From Reticulitermes lucifugus (taxonomy: Eukaryota; Arthropoda; Insecta; Blattodea; Rhinotermitidae), in NCBI GenBank assembly GCA_026260175.1, contig JAKCWW010006619.1:7666-28095 (forward strand): 20,430 bases of DNA, written 5' to 3'. The notes beneath the pieces are model-generated. The model searched no databases. It saw only the letters and a program-made list of their open reading frames with translations, and was not told the origin of the DNA. Positions 1 to 9,581 of the stretch are shown one piece after another; position 1 is the stretch's first letter; the number at the start of each line of letters is the position of its first letter. The translations under genes and the position numbers were made by a program.

Positions 1-60
1 CCTCGACGAAACGAGGAGGCCCAGGCCCATATAGGGCTGTCGAGCCATAGGAAAAAAAAA
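1..60 (+). repeat. Possible 3' tail of a retroelement, cut by the window edge
   Basis: A GC-rich stretch (GGCCCATATAGGGCTGTCGA and neighbours) runs into a run of eleven A's in otherwise AT-rich intron DNA. The abrupt composition change and A-run fit the 3' end of a non-LTR or SINE insertion. Family not established. Confidence 0.3.
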
Positions 61-611
61 ACATTTGTCCACGTTTGTTCTATTGCGTAACAGTCGTTTA
101 ACGCGTAATTTGATCATCATGCGGCAACATGGCTGTAAATAACAGAACTTTTTTCGAATATATATCCGTAAGATTGTTGTAAAAAAATAAGCAATTTAAC
201 TCTTTGAAGCGCAGTGTACCATGGAATTAATATTAAACAATTATACACTCTGCCCACACAGTGTATTGATGTGTTTTGTATGTATCTTAGAACAAACAGT
301 GACAGCAGTACCTGAATGGTTTTTATAACTGAGACGAAGTGTGTTTAGTGTGCGGTACGATATGCATCTTCGTACATAATTCAGGCTAATCCTAGTGTTT
401 AAAGGTTTAATCATTTTAGGTCATTTTAAGAAAATCCCAGAAGAAGAACAGGTGTTTCCGCTATTAAACCCAACCTATTGCCCCATTTTGTTCCTGTCTG
501 AATGTTTTGAATTATGTGTTTTGTTGAGGCAACCTTGTCTTACTGTTCTTTGCAAATTGCAAGCGAGTCTTTCGTTGTGTCTTATTGTAACACTTGCTAT
601 ATACTACTTAC

Positions 612-770
612 TTGGTTGATTTGATTAGAGTTGAAGCCACCAATCTGGAACAAGATGTTGGTACAGAGTCCCTGAGTTATGGCTCCCGTCTTGCAAAGCG
701 TTCGCAATGGCCCGGTAATATACTTCGTGTAGGGAAAGAATGGCCGATTGTATAGTAATTCGGTCAGCAA
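612..770 (-). CDS. Lipase A exon 5: cap-domain exon
   Basis: Fifty-three codons in phase 0-0 between tttatttcag (ending at 771) and CAA|gtaagt (from 611). It encodes LLTELLYNRPFFP, ITQGLCTNILFQIGG and FNSNQINQ, the variable cap/lid region of the family ending in the conserved CGF/GGFNSxQxN element. It aligns along its whole length with the gene B exon at 18764-18609, differing by one codon in length. The next exon (expected to resemble LPTILHYFPAGSS) is not found in 1-611, so it lies off the window. Confidence 0.9.
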
Positions 771-3700
771 CTGAAATAAATGGAAGTAATGCAAAGGTAT
801 AGGAATACGTGTCATTTAATTTGTTCTCTATACACGGAGAGAAACTGGAATATCTAACGTTGCTTATGGTGAAGTGGTAAAGAGTTAGTTTGATGTATAC
901 TTATGTTATACAGGACTTACGTAATCATGTATGTTAATATTATTTAAGAAATAGAAGAGATGCAGAACTGAACCCAAAGATAAACCCTGTAAACCGGATT
1001 ATAATCAGCGTTTTTCACGTGTTATTTTCACAATTTGAAATAAATAAGTTATCTTTATGTAGAGACAGACAGAAGGACAGCGGCAAGTTGGACAAAGTTT
1101 TCTCAAGATTACTTTCTACTAATACAATATATGTAATCCTACATGTCATACTGTAGTGTGAGTAAATGAATCACACCCTGATTCCCTGTGAGGTACGCTC
1201 GGAGGCCAAAGAAACAGTTGAGGATGGAGAATATAATGCAAGCACTTATGAGGTAAACTCTAATGTCTAACTGTTCTATAGTATACCAAATGTCAAGAAG
1301 TAGGGACTAGAGAACAGCATGTAGATCTTTTGAAAACAGTTATCAGATAAAGTTTAATGTCTAACCCAAATAACAGCGTATACCAATTTCCTAATTTATC
1401 TTTTTGAAGGGCTTGTGATTATTCGGCTGGTCAAGGATTATCCTACTTTTATGAAACCCAGTAATTCACGAATATTCTGCTACTTACCCTACAGACAGTT
1501 ATTTAAATTTATCCCATAACTTCACATCTCATTTCTTAAAGATCTATTTTAATATTATTTTGTACCTTTCAGGTGGTTAGACTTTTATTATTATTATTAG
1601 TCTGTAGCCTACGCCTAGATGTTTAAGTCGCCTCCTTCCTTGAAGTCACTTAATTCAAACCTTAACACTGTTAAGTGGCGAGTACAAATAGTGTATCTTC
1701 TACTTGTGTAATTTACTGGAGTCTTAATTAGAGTTACATTCTTCTTCAGCCACCAAGGATTGAGCCCTGTGGCCTGTTTCGTCTATATTTAATTTTGAAA
1801 CAGTCGTTCAGACAGTTTGTATGGCCCCTTGTATGTGCAATATATACATTACAGGAACAATGTAATACGAGTACAACACATAAACATAGTGATTGAGCCA
1901 GTTCCAGTGTTCGTGTGACTAAAACCGTGTGAGCCTTTAGTCGTGTTATAGCTGTGATCGGTCAATTTCTCTTCAAAATCTCCGAACTTACTCCTTTGGG
2001 AACGAATTTTGTTGCTACAGCGAAGAGAGACTTTGTGTTTCTGAGAAAGGCCACCGGCGCCAGTGCAACCATATGTCTGATCTTGGCGTTGTACTCCGGC
2101 TTTGTGGACATGAGTACAAAGAACATAGTGCTGCCCATAGAATGGCCCACGTAATACAGGTTCTTCTGCGCTGTGTAGTGTAGAATGTAGTCGATGACAG
2201 CCGGTAAGTCGTACACACCCATTTCATGCCAGCTGTGAAGAATAATGTTAATTAGTAACACGCCGCTGATATTTTGTCCACTGTCTCAGGATACAGGACC
2301 CACAACGTTTCGGAAAATGTATCTTTCTGCGTCTTTAGGTGGAAAGGGGAGAACGAGAACTGTCATGGACCCATCAGAAAGAGCTAGTGTCTGTCACTGT
2401 CTGTGTATGCGAAGACAGGGACTAGCTGTTTGTAAAGGGCCCACGACAGGAGGTTCTCCCTTTCCCTTTACATGTGCAGACTTAGTCGGTCCATTGTCCA
2501 AAACGTTCAGTTTTATAGCCTGAGACAACGGACAATGTTCAAAATAACCAGTCACGTCTATTGCAATAGACAATTGTCAGAATCGGAAGTTATTTATTTA
2601 TCATACCAACACATGCACAATTTTACAATGTTATTACTTCACCCGTATACGTATTTCGGCATTCAGAATGCCATCCTCAGGGGGTCACAGTGTTAAAAGC
2701 ATAGACTATACATCGATTATATAAATGTTACATCCATATGAGTAAAATTTTTACTCATATGGATGTGATTTTTTATACAATCGATGTATAGTCTATGCTT
2801 TTAACACTGTGACCCCCTGAGGATGGCATTCTGAATGCCGAAATACGTATAGGGGTGAAGTAATAACATTGTAAAATTGTGCATGTGTTGGTATGATAAA
2901 TAAATAACTTACAATTGCTATAGAATGCACGGTCAATGCAACGTAAAATCGTCAGAATCGTTTAAAGCTCATTATCAATTAGATTATGGACATACCTTTT
3001 GCAGCCGGAATTAAAGTCACGGTGCAATCTGAAAAACTCCGGATTTAAATTACAAGAATTACAGGATTTAATTTTTTCATGGAAACTTTTATAAAAAGTA
3101 TACAAAGCCAAAGGAAAAAATCCCAACAGAGCTGTACAGGAATGGTCATAATTGGCCGATGCATATGCTGCGTCTTTTGGAAATTGAACACAGCACCCTC
3201 CTACCCATATATGGGTCTTTAGTCTTTAAAGTTGAATGATTATGTCTTTAAGATCAGCGTCAAAATTACAAGTTGCAGGAATACATTACAGAGTCACTGT
3301 CCCATTCAAGGGGTTGTATCAAATGTCTGAAGGAATCGCAGATTCAGAAATCTGAAAAGGCACGAAAAGGAAAGCATAATCTGTGGAAGATTAAATCCCA
3401 TGTTACCTTATGCACAATGATGAGCGTAGACTAAAAGATTAATTTATAATCACAAATGAATTTTACGTAATTTGTTTCCAGAGTTGCTAAGTGCCACAAG
3501 TTAGGGAACCCCAACGTATAAAAAAGTCAAGCTCCTAGGAATTTTGGCTATTTGAAAACATGAAGGTTTACCAGCCTTTAATCCTTGTGCCATTGATATG
3601 TATAGAACTGCCAGTGAAAAACGACACTGAAACACAGGAAGTCATTTATATGCTGTTTCTGCCTCAAAATGGAAAGGAAATTGAGCATATTGTGTTAGGC

Positions 3701-6700
3701 CAACCATATAAGAGTAGATGAGGGGCTATCAATTGTAAATTTATAACCTCTGACGCCTTGGTGCTTTCTGAAGGGCTTTTGGACACCCGCTAAATTTTCA
3801 AATAGTGAATGAGCAGGAGAATGTCTTAACTTGTTCAACAAGATGCACATATTTAAATATTCAATCCTAGTTTAAAAATGTTAATTGTATTCATGGCGTA
3901 AAAGGTAAAGTTCACCCTAGAATAGGCCAGAGGGGAAGTATAGGTATAGATCTACTCTAAAGTCTAACCTCAGTGCTAGATGGGGGTGGGTGGTCAACGC
4001 CACACCCGGCTCGGTCTGGCCGGGTGCAAAAAATCTCGCCCCCCACCTGCACTCGATCCCCGGACGGTCTATCCCGTAGCGAATCGCTATTTGTACTAAT
4101 TACAATTTGAATAAAATATGTGTTTTATCATTTATTATTTACAAACAATAATACCCTTACTATAAAAGTAAATAATGCTATAAAACGTACAAGTCATTGA
4201 CCGCAGATATTGAAAACTCTTTATATAGGGATATTATATTCGCTGAATACTGTGCAGACAGAAGTCCCTACGTTGGTTGTACGTGCCTGTGTTTGTTGAT
4301 TAATTTACAGGGTCTAAGGAAGCATTGCGTTTACCTTTAGCTCAAACACAGAGTCGACGTACCATCTGCAAGTTGTAGTATTTTTATAGCAGGAACCATT
4401 CGTTTAATATGGCGCGAGAGGTTGCTGGAATCATGAAGATGATGATTGTCAGTAATTTAAACTTATTTTCTTTAATGTGCGTCTCATTTTTAACCTTCTG
4501 TGTTTCCGAAAGATATTTTTCAGAAAGTTGTTACTGAACTTTATCATATTTGTTAGACGCCCAGGTTAATTCAGACACGGAGATCAGTACCTTTGTTCAA
4601 TGAACAATTGAAGATTCACGTTTAATGCGGTAACAATACACAGAACAGATCCTGAACTTGTACATTCCAAGTCTGACTTAATCGAGACAAATGAACACTA
4701 AGTATTTTACTTACCTGAAAGCCCAGAATTTTGAAGAAGAATTAGATACACTCTCATGTCTACTGGAATAGACATTACCCCGGGCGTTTCCCATCCAAAC
4801 GTCGTACCCAGCATCTGACAGCAAATAAGCTGCAAAAACAATTTGTAACTAGGTTATTTATCGACGTTAATTTCAGGCCATATTGTATGAATCTGATATG
4901 AAGATGATAATTGCGGGTAGGGAAGAAAGTAGACGTCGCATGTGGGAAGATAGGCTGCGCTACTAGAGAATTCGTCGAGATAATTGATCCTTAATGTCTA
5001 CTGCAGCTCGCATTCCTTGGGTTCTCAAAATATTTTCACGAAAATCGTCGAAGTAGATCAGATGTTAAAATTAATATACATCCTTACTATAAAATGACAT
5101 GGACTTAAAATTTCTATTTTAATTTTACAGTAGTATTAAGGAATATTTGATTTGGCTCGCACCCTCAGATAGGGTACTTGGCACATGCAGGAGGTGTGTT
5201 CACCCTAGTTTAAGAACCCACTAATCTAGTTGAGTGTGGTAGAGGTTGAAGAAATCGATTAAGTTCCCTGGTCAAAAGTGTCACCTACATCTGCAGAGAA
5301 CTTTCAAGTTCTTTACCGTTTTCTACCAAATACATCCACTTGATAAGTACGTTGCCATTGGGTCTAACATAGAGGCGCGTTCGCGAACCATTGTTGCCTT
5401 GGAACAGCAATAAGTATTAAATGTTATGAGTGTGTTTATGTATCCTTACCTTAGTTATCCAGCATGCAATTCGCAGCTTTTCTGCGTCATATTATATTGA
5501 CATCTGTTGCCTGTCTGGCTCTACTATGTATTTACACATTATCTCATAAACGGCACGGTTTTCGGAAAAAATAATTGAACATAAAATGTGTTTTGATTTT
5601 CTCTGCAACTTTTGTCCGAAACATTTCTCATTTTAAGAAGAATTCAGCACGATATTATCATACGTAAATATACATAGGTCTTCATATAAAGTGTTCGTTA
5701 TTATTCTTGTCAGATTGTAATGAAACTCGAATTTGCTCAGCAGATTTTCGAAACATACTCAAATATAAAATTTCATGAAAATCCATCCAGTAGGAGCCGA
5801 GTTTTCCATGCGGACAGACACACGGACGGAAGGGCGGATGGACGGACGGACGGAAGGACGGACAGACAGACAGACAGACATGACGAAGCTAATAGTTACT
5901 TTTCGCAATTTTGCAAACGCGCCTAATTATAAACTGTACAATGCTAAATTATGGCGCGAATGGCGACATATTTCGACATCAGTAAGCCAATGTGCTTATC
6001 AGACAGTGTACCATGAGGTTAATTAGTTATTTAATCGTAATTAATTTTAGTGCCACTATAACATTAACGGGACTGTACCCAGGGCTTTTCCTGGTCCCAT
6101 GATGACCCAGTCCACAGAGCTGCACAGCAAACCATGCTGCAGGAACACGACCGGCCTCTGTGTCCCAGTCTTGGCGGACGAGGGACTGTATGGAATGCGG
6201 TGCATGGTGAGGATGTAGCCGTCAGCTGTAGTGACGGTGTGGGTCTCTGCAGGGTAACCGTGCTGGATAATTGGCATCGGCTAAACCAGAAAGGTGTACA
6301 ATATAACACTACAGTACCGAAATTAACAGTTGTAAGGCGAATTAGTGGCGTATTTGCCGACGCTGTCAGTATGTAGACTAATGGTTTTGGTGGTAGGTGA
6401 ATGAACAAAAATGTGGAGTGTGGTTGGAAGATAATTAACAGGGAAAAAATCAAAGTATTCAGAGAAAAAGCCTGTCCGGGTGCCATTTTGTCCACCAAAA
6501 ACCTCATATGGACTGCCCAGGGATCGAACCGGACCTTCGCGTTAGAGAGAATCTATTGTGGTTCGTATTGTCCAAATAGCAACCCTGCTATAAAAACGGT
6601 AAGGTTAATGCGTATATGGGGAGTAGACTATAACTCCACTTATTCTTAACCTGCGCGCTAGATGGAGGTGGCTGATTAACTTTAAGCCCCGGACGCTTTT

Positions 6701-8501
6701 TCCCGGGAAAGATTCTAGGTACCCCTTACGTAGGAGGCTGGGTGGGCTCAGAGCCAGTATGGACCTTTTAGAGAAGAAAAATGTCTTTCTCCTACCGGGA
6801 TTTGAACCCCGGGAAGTCGAACCCGTAGCCTTGGCGCTATACCGACTACGCTGCTCCGGTTCCGAAATCCTGCTATAAAGAAATCTGAAATTGAAGAATT
6901 ATAGTTCCTCCGAAACAGCTATTCCAAGTGACATTCATTTATTTTCTTAACATTGTCCTTCAGAGAAGATCAAAAGGGAATATTTATTATACTTGAAAAC
7001 GAAAATTATTAAAACGTTAATGGAGAATTTTAAGCATTGCAGAGAGTAGTGTTACATCCGTGGTTTACATTTACGTTACCCAGCACCTTCAGGGAGCCAT
7101 AATGCTCCAGGCTTCTGTTGGGGAGGTTCCCGGTTCGAATCTCGGCCACCACATCGGCTATCCCGACTGAAAAATGCTGCTGTAGTAGACCTACCTCCAC
7201 TTCTTCTCCACGACTTCTCTCATCCAAATCTCTTCCATTTCATAATTCAGCACGTATCCCATTTTACCATGCTATTTAGTCCGAGATAATGGCAGCGTCG
7301 TACAACGAACCAGTATTTGGTACAGCGAATAGGCTACAGGATCTACAACCGAGGAATTGTGGTTCGATTCCTGGCAGATGCAAGAGATTTTCTCGTCTTC
7401 AAAGCTTCCAGATCCGTTTTGGTGCCCACACATGTTTCAATAAGTACCGAGGGTAAAGCGACGGGGGCGTGAAACTGACCATTCATCTCCATTAGTGCCG
7501 AGATTAATAATGAGCGGAGATACGCCTTCACTTCACCATACACCTTCATTTCTTTACAAGGAGAATGTTACCGTTACCTTTGCATTGTAATATTTTGCCT
7601 TCTTACGTGAATTACCACACATTTTATTCGAAAATAGTACAGGGTGCCAAAACAAGATGTGGAATGCAATTAACATTATGTTCCAGCGGAGATATTCATT
7701 TAAAGCTGGCACTGTTAAATTATATGGATAGCGCTTTTTTCATAACTAAAGTAAACCTGTACAGTTGCTACAATCAGTTAGAAACTTCATCAAGTCATAT
7801 CACAAACCATGCTATAATATAATGCTTTAGACATTTGGTAGCACTGATTGGATGGTTTTCCGCCTCCTCTTACACACGACAATACAACACGAGAGGCTGA
7901 CAGCCTGCATAAATTACTGGAGCGGAATTCCAACTTGCTATCCCAGTATACGAGCGATCCACCACTTTACGCGCCTTAGATTACGTGTCGGCTCTGACTT
8001 TTGTAACCGAAAGGATAAAATGTATTTTGTAGTGAGTGATAAAGCAACCTTTGCTGCTTTCATACTTTTCGGGGTAGTAGAAATAGGAGAAAATATAACG
8101 GACATGAGGTCCCTTGGGGGGGGGGTGATTATGTCGAGTAAACACGACACCGGTGAGTAATATGTATTTAAATTTGGATAGTGTATGTTTTAAGGTTATT
8201 GGTATTGTTAGTTAATTATAATTTGTAATTATTATTTCAGTGCCTATGTTTGGAAATTTAGTCGATATGTTGTCTCAAGTTCCTTAGAGAACAGACTTCA
8301 ATTAAATTTATAATTACACGTTTACAGCAAAATTTTTCAGATATTTAGGTAATAAATGCTACAGATACTTACCATAGGCAGTTGTAACTTCAATCCACTG
8401 TTAATCTCCTTTTTAATTGCTGTGTTATCTCCATATGTGTCCAGAATACACTGAGAAAACACAAATCCTAAGAACAGTAGTGTCCATTCTGAAAGCCTCA
8501 T
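612..8501 (-). CDS. Secreted acid/gastric-type lipase, gene A, 5' five exons (3' part off the left edge)
   Basis: Five exons, 8501-8373, 6280-6079, 4829-4715, 2232-1992 and 770-612, join in frame into 282 codons with GT/AG introns of 2092, 1249, 2482 and 1221 bp. The protein starts with a signal peptide, followed by the AB-hydrolase lipase N-terminal region (HGYPAETHTV, DGYILTMHRIP), the oxyanion HG at about residues 92-93, DVWMGNARGN, the nucleophile elbow GHSMG with Ser180, and a cap-domain segment ending GGFNSNQINQ. This family hydrolyses acyl esters (triglyceride or cholesteryl ester) in the gut lumen or lysosome. The catalytic Asp and His are expected in exons beyond position 1. The start is chosen at 8501 because this ATG has A at -3 and opens directly into the hydrophobic leader. 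No frameshift or stop is seen, so the gene looks intact as far as visible. Substrate and organ are not readable from the sequence. Confidence 0.9.
771..1991. other. Lipase A intron 4, nothing recognised
   Basis: AT-rich intron sequence with a short TTA run near 1585. I see no coding segment, RNA gene or clear mobile element here. Confidence 0.5.
1992..2232 (-). CDS. Lipase A exon 4: nucleophile elbow GHSMG
   Basis: The exon encodes WHEMGVYDLPAVIDYIL, then YYVGHSMGSTMFF with the catalytic Ser at about residue 180, then the strand MVALAPVAFL and ATKFVPKG. The acceptor is cattattcttcacag (ending at 2233); a TACTAAT branch-point-like heptamer lies at 2257-2251 on this strand. The donor is GGA|gtaagt at 1991, phase 0. 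A large foldback repeat begins only about 35 bases upstream of the acceptor (from about 2268). Confidence 0.95.
2268..2546. repeat. Imperfect foldback element beside the splice acceptor of lipase A exon 4
   Basis: The whole stretch folds on itself. ATTTTGTCCACTGTCTCAGG near 2271 pairs with CCTGAGACAACGGACAATG near 2519. GGAAAGGGGAGAAC near 2341 pairs with GTTCTCCCTTTCCC near 2453. GCTAGTGTCTGTC near 2383 pairs with GACAGGGACTAGC near 2414. The arms are diverged but continuous. No ORF is inside. It may belong to the same broad class as the neighbouring foldback (it also has a GAAACGTT motif, on the minus strand near 2313), but no full hammerhead core is visible. Confidence 0.65.
2641..2685 (-). 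ncRNA. Hammerhead ribozyme-like motif, left arm of foldback 1
   Basis: This is the inverted copy of the 2812-2856 motif with identical core CUGAGGA, stem II, GAAA and stem III. Its 3' stem I strand reads CGGGU, so the base pair next to the cleavage site is a C-C mismatch. Probably weaker than the other arm. Confidence 0.55.
2812..2856 (+). ncRNA. Hammerhead ribozyme-like motif, type I, right arm of foldback 1
   Basis: In order: stem I strand ACCCC (2812-2816), core CUGAGGA (2817-2823), one extra U, stem II GGCAUU/AAUGCC around a CUG loop, GAAA (2840-2843), stem III AUA/UAU around CG, cleavage-site A (2851), stem I strand GGGGU (2852-2856). All three helices pair perfectly. An extra base between A9 and stem II is a known tolerated variation in a viroid hammerhead. 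Stem III is too short to be stable alone, as in the minimal hammerheads of Penelope-like elements. Activity is not shown. Confidence 0.65.
2961..3902. other. Lipase A intron 3, unassigned sequence
   Basis: No repeat boundary or domain was recognised. A 53-codon open frame beginning with ATG at 3559 is preceded by a TATA-like GTATAAAAAAG about 40 bases upstream, but the predicted peptide resembles nothing I know. Confidence 0.3.
3903..4090 (-). repeat. SINE, minus orientation, internally shortened
   Basis: Read on the minus strand, a tRNA-like head with a box B-like GGGATCGAGTGCAGG (about 4060-4046) leads into GGGGGGCGAGATTTTTT and a body containing GGTGTGGCGTTGACCACCC, and ends CTTTACCTTTT at about 3903. 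The head and tail resemble the SINE at 6595-6868, but the middle is shorter. Exact ends and target duplication not determined. Confidence 0.5.
4715..4829 (-). CDS. Lipase A exon 3: DAGYDVWMGNARGN segment
   Basis: This 115-base exon lies between the acceptor tttttgcag (ending at 4830) and the donor CAG|gtaagt (from 4714). It encodes AYLLSDAGYDVWMGNARGN, VYSSRHE and KFWAF, ending in phase 2, so that AG plus C from exon 4 makes Ser in FSWHEMG. It contains a possible N-glycosylation sequon (NSS). It is too short to stand out as an open frame and was found by looking for the conserved motif between exons 2 and 4. Confidence 0.92.
5373..5923 (+). mobile_element. Non-coding TIR repeat, copy 1 (gene A intron 2)
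   Basis: Ends are inverted: GGCGCGTTCGC at 5373 and its near complement GCAAACGCGCC ending at 5923. Inside, an array of GGAC/AGAC tetramers (5815-5880) precedes GACATGACGAAGCTAA. The same roughly 500-bp sequence recurs in reverse orientation at 17079-17568, including TTATCCAGCATGCAA, CATTATCTCATAAACG and ATAGGTCTTCAT, so this is a dispersed repeat. No transposase is encoded; the superfamily is not assigned. Confidence 0.65.
5815..5880 (+). repeat. GGAC/AGAC tetranucleotide array within the TIR repeat
   Basis: A run of CGGA, CGGC and CAGA-type tetramers. The other copy of the element has a shorter array at the corresponding place (about 17120-17138), so the array length varies between copies. 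Confidence 0.7.
6079..6280 (-). CDS. Lipase A exon 2: lipase N-terminal domain with oxyanion HG
   Basis: Sixty-seven codons plus one base. The acceptor is a tttctggtttag tract ending at 6281 and the donor is G|gtacag at 6078. The exon encodes HGYPAETHTVTTADGYIL, MHRIP and FLQHGLLCSS-VDWVIMGPGKAL. These are hallmark segments of the acid lipase family; the HG after the hydrophobic strand forms the oxyanion hole in relatives. It ends in phase 1 and joins exon 3 to give KAL-AYLLSDAGYDVW, the usual family sequence. Confidence 0.93.
6595..6868 (-). repeat. SINE with an 11-bp target duplication (gene A intron 1)
   Basis: On the minus strand the head contains a box A-like TAGTCGGTATAG (about 6847-6836) and box B GGTTCAAATCCC (about 6813-6802). 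A body follows with CCACCCAGCCTCCTACG and AGCCACCTCCATCTAGCGC, and the end has TTAACCTTACCGTT. CCTGCTATAAA is present at 6584-6594 and again at 6869-6879, a perfect 11-bp duplication that fixes both ends and shows retroposition. Confidence 0.75.
7060..7215 (+). repeat. Degraded tRNA-like SINE head
   Basis: AATGCTCCAGGCTTCTG followed by box B-like CGGTTCGAATCTCGG (7131-7145). Box A is unclear and no tail was identified. Called only from the box B and the tRNA-like spacing. Confidence 0.35.
7310..7555 (+). repeat. Diverged SINE of the same general family, plus orientation
   Basis: Box A-like TGGTACAGCGA (7318-7328) and box B TGGTTCGATTCC (7370-7381). The body includes AATAAGTACCGAGGGTAAAG, GGGGGCGTG and TTAGTGCCGAGATTAAT, which echoes the conserved central region of the SINE at 12805-13085. 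Confidence 0.5.
8373..8501 (-). CDS. Lipase A exon 1: start codon and signal peptide
   Basis: Forty-three codons beginning MRLSEWTLLFLGFVFSQC, a typical eukaryotic leader (Arg near the N-terminus, hydrophobic core, likely cleavage near residues 17-20). A short hydrophilic stretch follows and ends LQLPM. The donor is ATG|gtaagt at 8372-8371, phase 0, which matches the phase 0 acceptor of exon 2. The frame stays open a little further upstream but only with a GTG, so the ATG at 8501 is preferred. The join to exon 2 gives LPM-PMPIIQHGYPAE; the few residues at this junction are the least constrained part of the model. Confidence 0.8.
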
Positions 8502-8540
8502 TGTATAAACCTTCGTAATGATGTATCCCTTAATCTGTTT

Positions 8541-8590
8541 CACTAAAAGTGAACATTCCTAAATGAAGTCGTTCGGTATTTATGCAAAGT
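8541..8590 (-). promoter_or_regulatory. Candidate core promoter of lipase A
   Basis: On the minus strand a TATA-like CATAAATA lies at 8584-8577. A TTCACTTT stretch about 33 bases downstream (A at 8550) could serve as an initiator. That would give a 5' leader of about 50 bases before the ATG at 8501. Both motifs are weak and AT-rich DNA makes such matches by chance. Confidence 0.3.
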
Positions 8591-8936
8591 AATTACTGTG
8601 CATTGCGTCCGGTGTGGGATTTGTTTCAAACCCAACCCACAACCTATGATCTAATCCATGAAGCGAACAGGATGATATTGCGCTGACAGCGATGAACCGC
8701 ATCTTAAAAGAAGCAAAGTCCATTATCATTTATCGATGTAAGACTATGTCTGAATCATCTCAAGTGGATGGTCCTAAAGGTCAGGGTTTGCCAACGTTGA
8801 ATATTTGTCTGGATTTAAAATATGACTCATTAGCATTTTTGTCCCTATAATCATGTTATTTCTGTAAAATCATACGCCCTAATTATTTGTCCTGGCATCG
8901 AATTTACAATATTATTTTTACCCTCTGAGGAAGGTA

Positions 8937-8978
8937 GTAGTAGTAGTGGTAGTAGTGGTAGTAGTAGTAGTAGTAGTG

Positions 8979-9012
<34 letters not shown>

Positions 9013-9098
9013 TGGTAGTAGTGGTAGTGGTAGTGGTGGTAGTGGTAGTGGTAGTGGTAGTGGTAGTGGTAGTGGTAGTGGTAGTGGTAGTGGTAGTG

Positions 9099-9131
<33 letters not shown>
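8937..9131 (+). repeat. GTA/GTG trinucleotide microsatellite
   Basis: About 195 bp of uninterrupted GTA and GTG triplets, the middle third forming a regular GTG-GTA hexamer. It lies about 440 bp upstream of the lipase A start. It produces long Val or Leu/Pro open frames on the two strands that are not genes. Confidence 0.97.
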
Positions 9132-9132
<1 letters not shown>

Positions 9133-9581
9133 GCTACATAAGGTTGAAAGAATCCACTCTGAAGGCCTTAATGAAAACAAATAAACAACTGGTCTTCAGG
9201 GAAATATGTCTTTGTAAATAACTTCGTACTTCATCGGCTGAGAATATGGTCCATTGGTGATATTTTTTTCTGTAGATGTCGAAACTCTGGGTTCTACTGA
9301 CAGGGATTTGTTTAATTTTTCATAAACTTCATGGTTTGAATCGTAGGCGTACTCCTGCCTTTCTGCTCTATCGCATGTTTGTTCTGCATCAGTTATTTTC
9401 CTAGCAACCTTCCTTCCAGACACATGATCGTGGCTTTGTCTGTAAATGTTCCTTGTCTTATAATATTGAATTTTTCGTGTATAGAGTTGCAGTACTTATT
9501 GTTCAACCAAACATAATATACAATATCAGATAACAAGCACCTAACAGTCCAATTTACACTTTTACTCCTACAGGTTTCAGT

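Larger units (their letters stand above)
2586..2950. mobile_element. Penelope-like foldback element 1 (inverted terminal repeats, single tail)
   Basis: Two near-identical inverted arms of about 160 bp (2586-2747 and 2749-2910) abut at a single central base. A 40-base unpaired tail (2911-2950) lies on one side only. GTCAGAATCG flanks the unit as a perfect 10-bp direct repeat at 2576-2585 and 2951-2960. Each arm carries a hammerhead-like core. Penelope-like elements are known to have terminal repeats that can be inverted, a short one-sided tail, variable target duplications and hammerhead motifs, so that is the best assignment. No reverse transcriptase is present, so it is non-autonomous or a remnant. 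The arms differ at only a handful of positions, so the insertion looks fairly young. Confidence 0.6.

Noticed and set aside
1962-2261. Reading the nucleophile exon as a stand-alone 99-residue protein from an ATG at 2261.
   Set aside because: The first residues come from intron sequence and the last from beyond a consensus donor; the spliced model joins in frame to both neighbours.
3559-3720. 53-codon frame with ATG and an upstream TATA-like sequence inside intron 3.
   Set aside because: No recognisable domain, wrong strand for the host gene, and such matches are expected in AT-rich DNA.
8851-9221. Poly-Val and Leu/Pro-rich open frames on the two strands.
   Set aside because: They are the translation of the GTA/GTG microsatellite and have no other coding signal.
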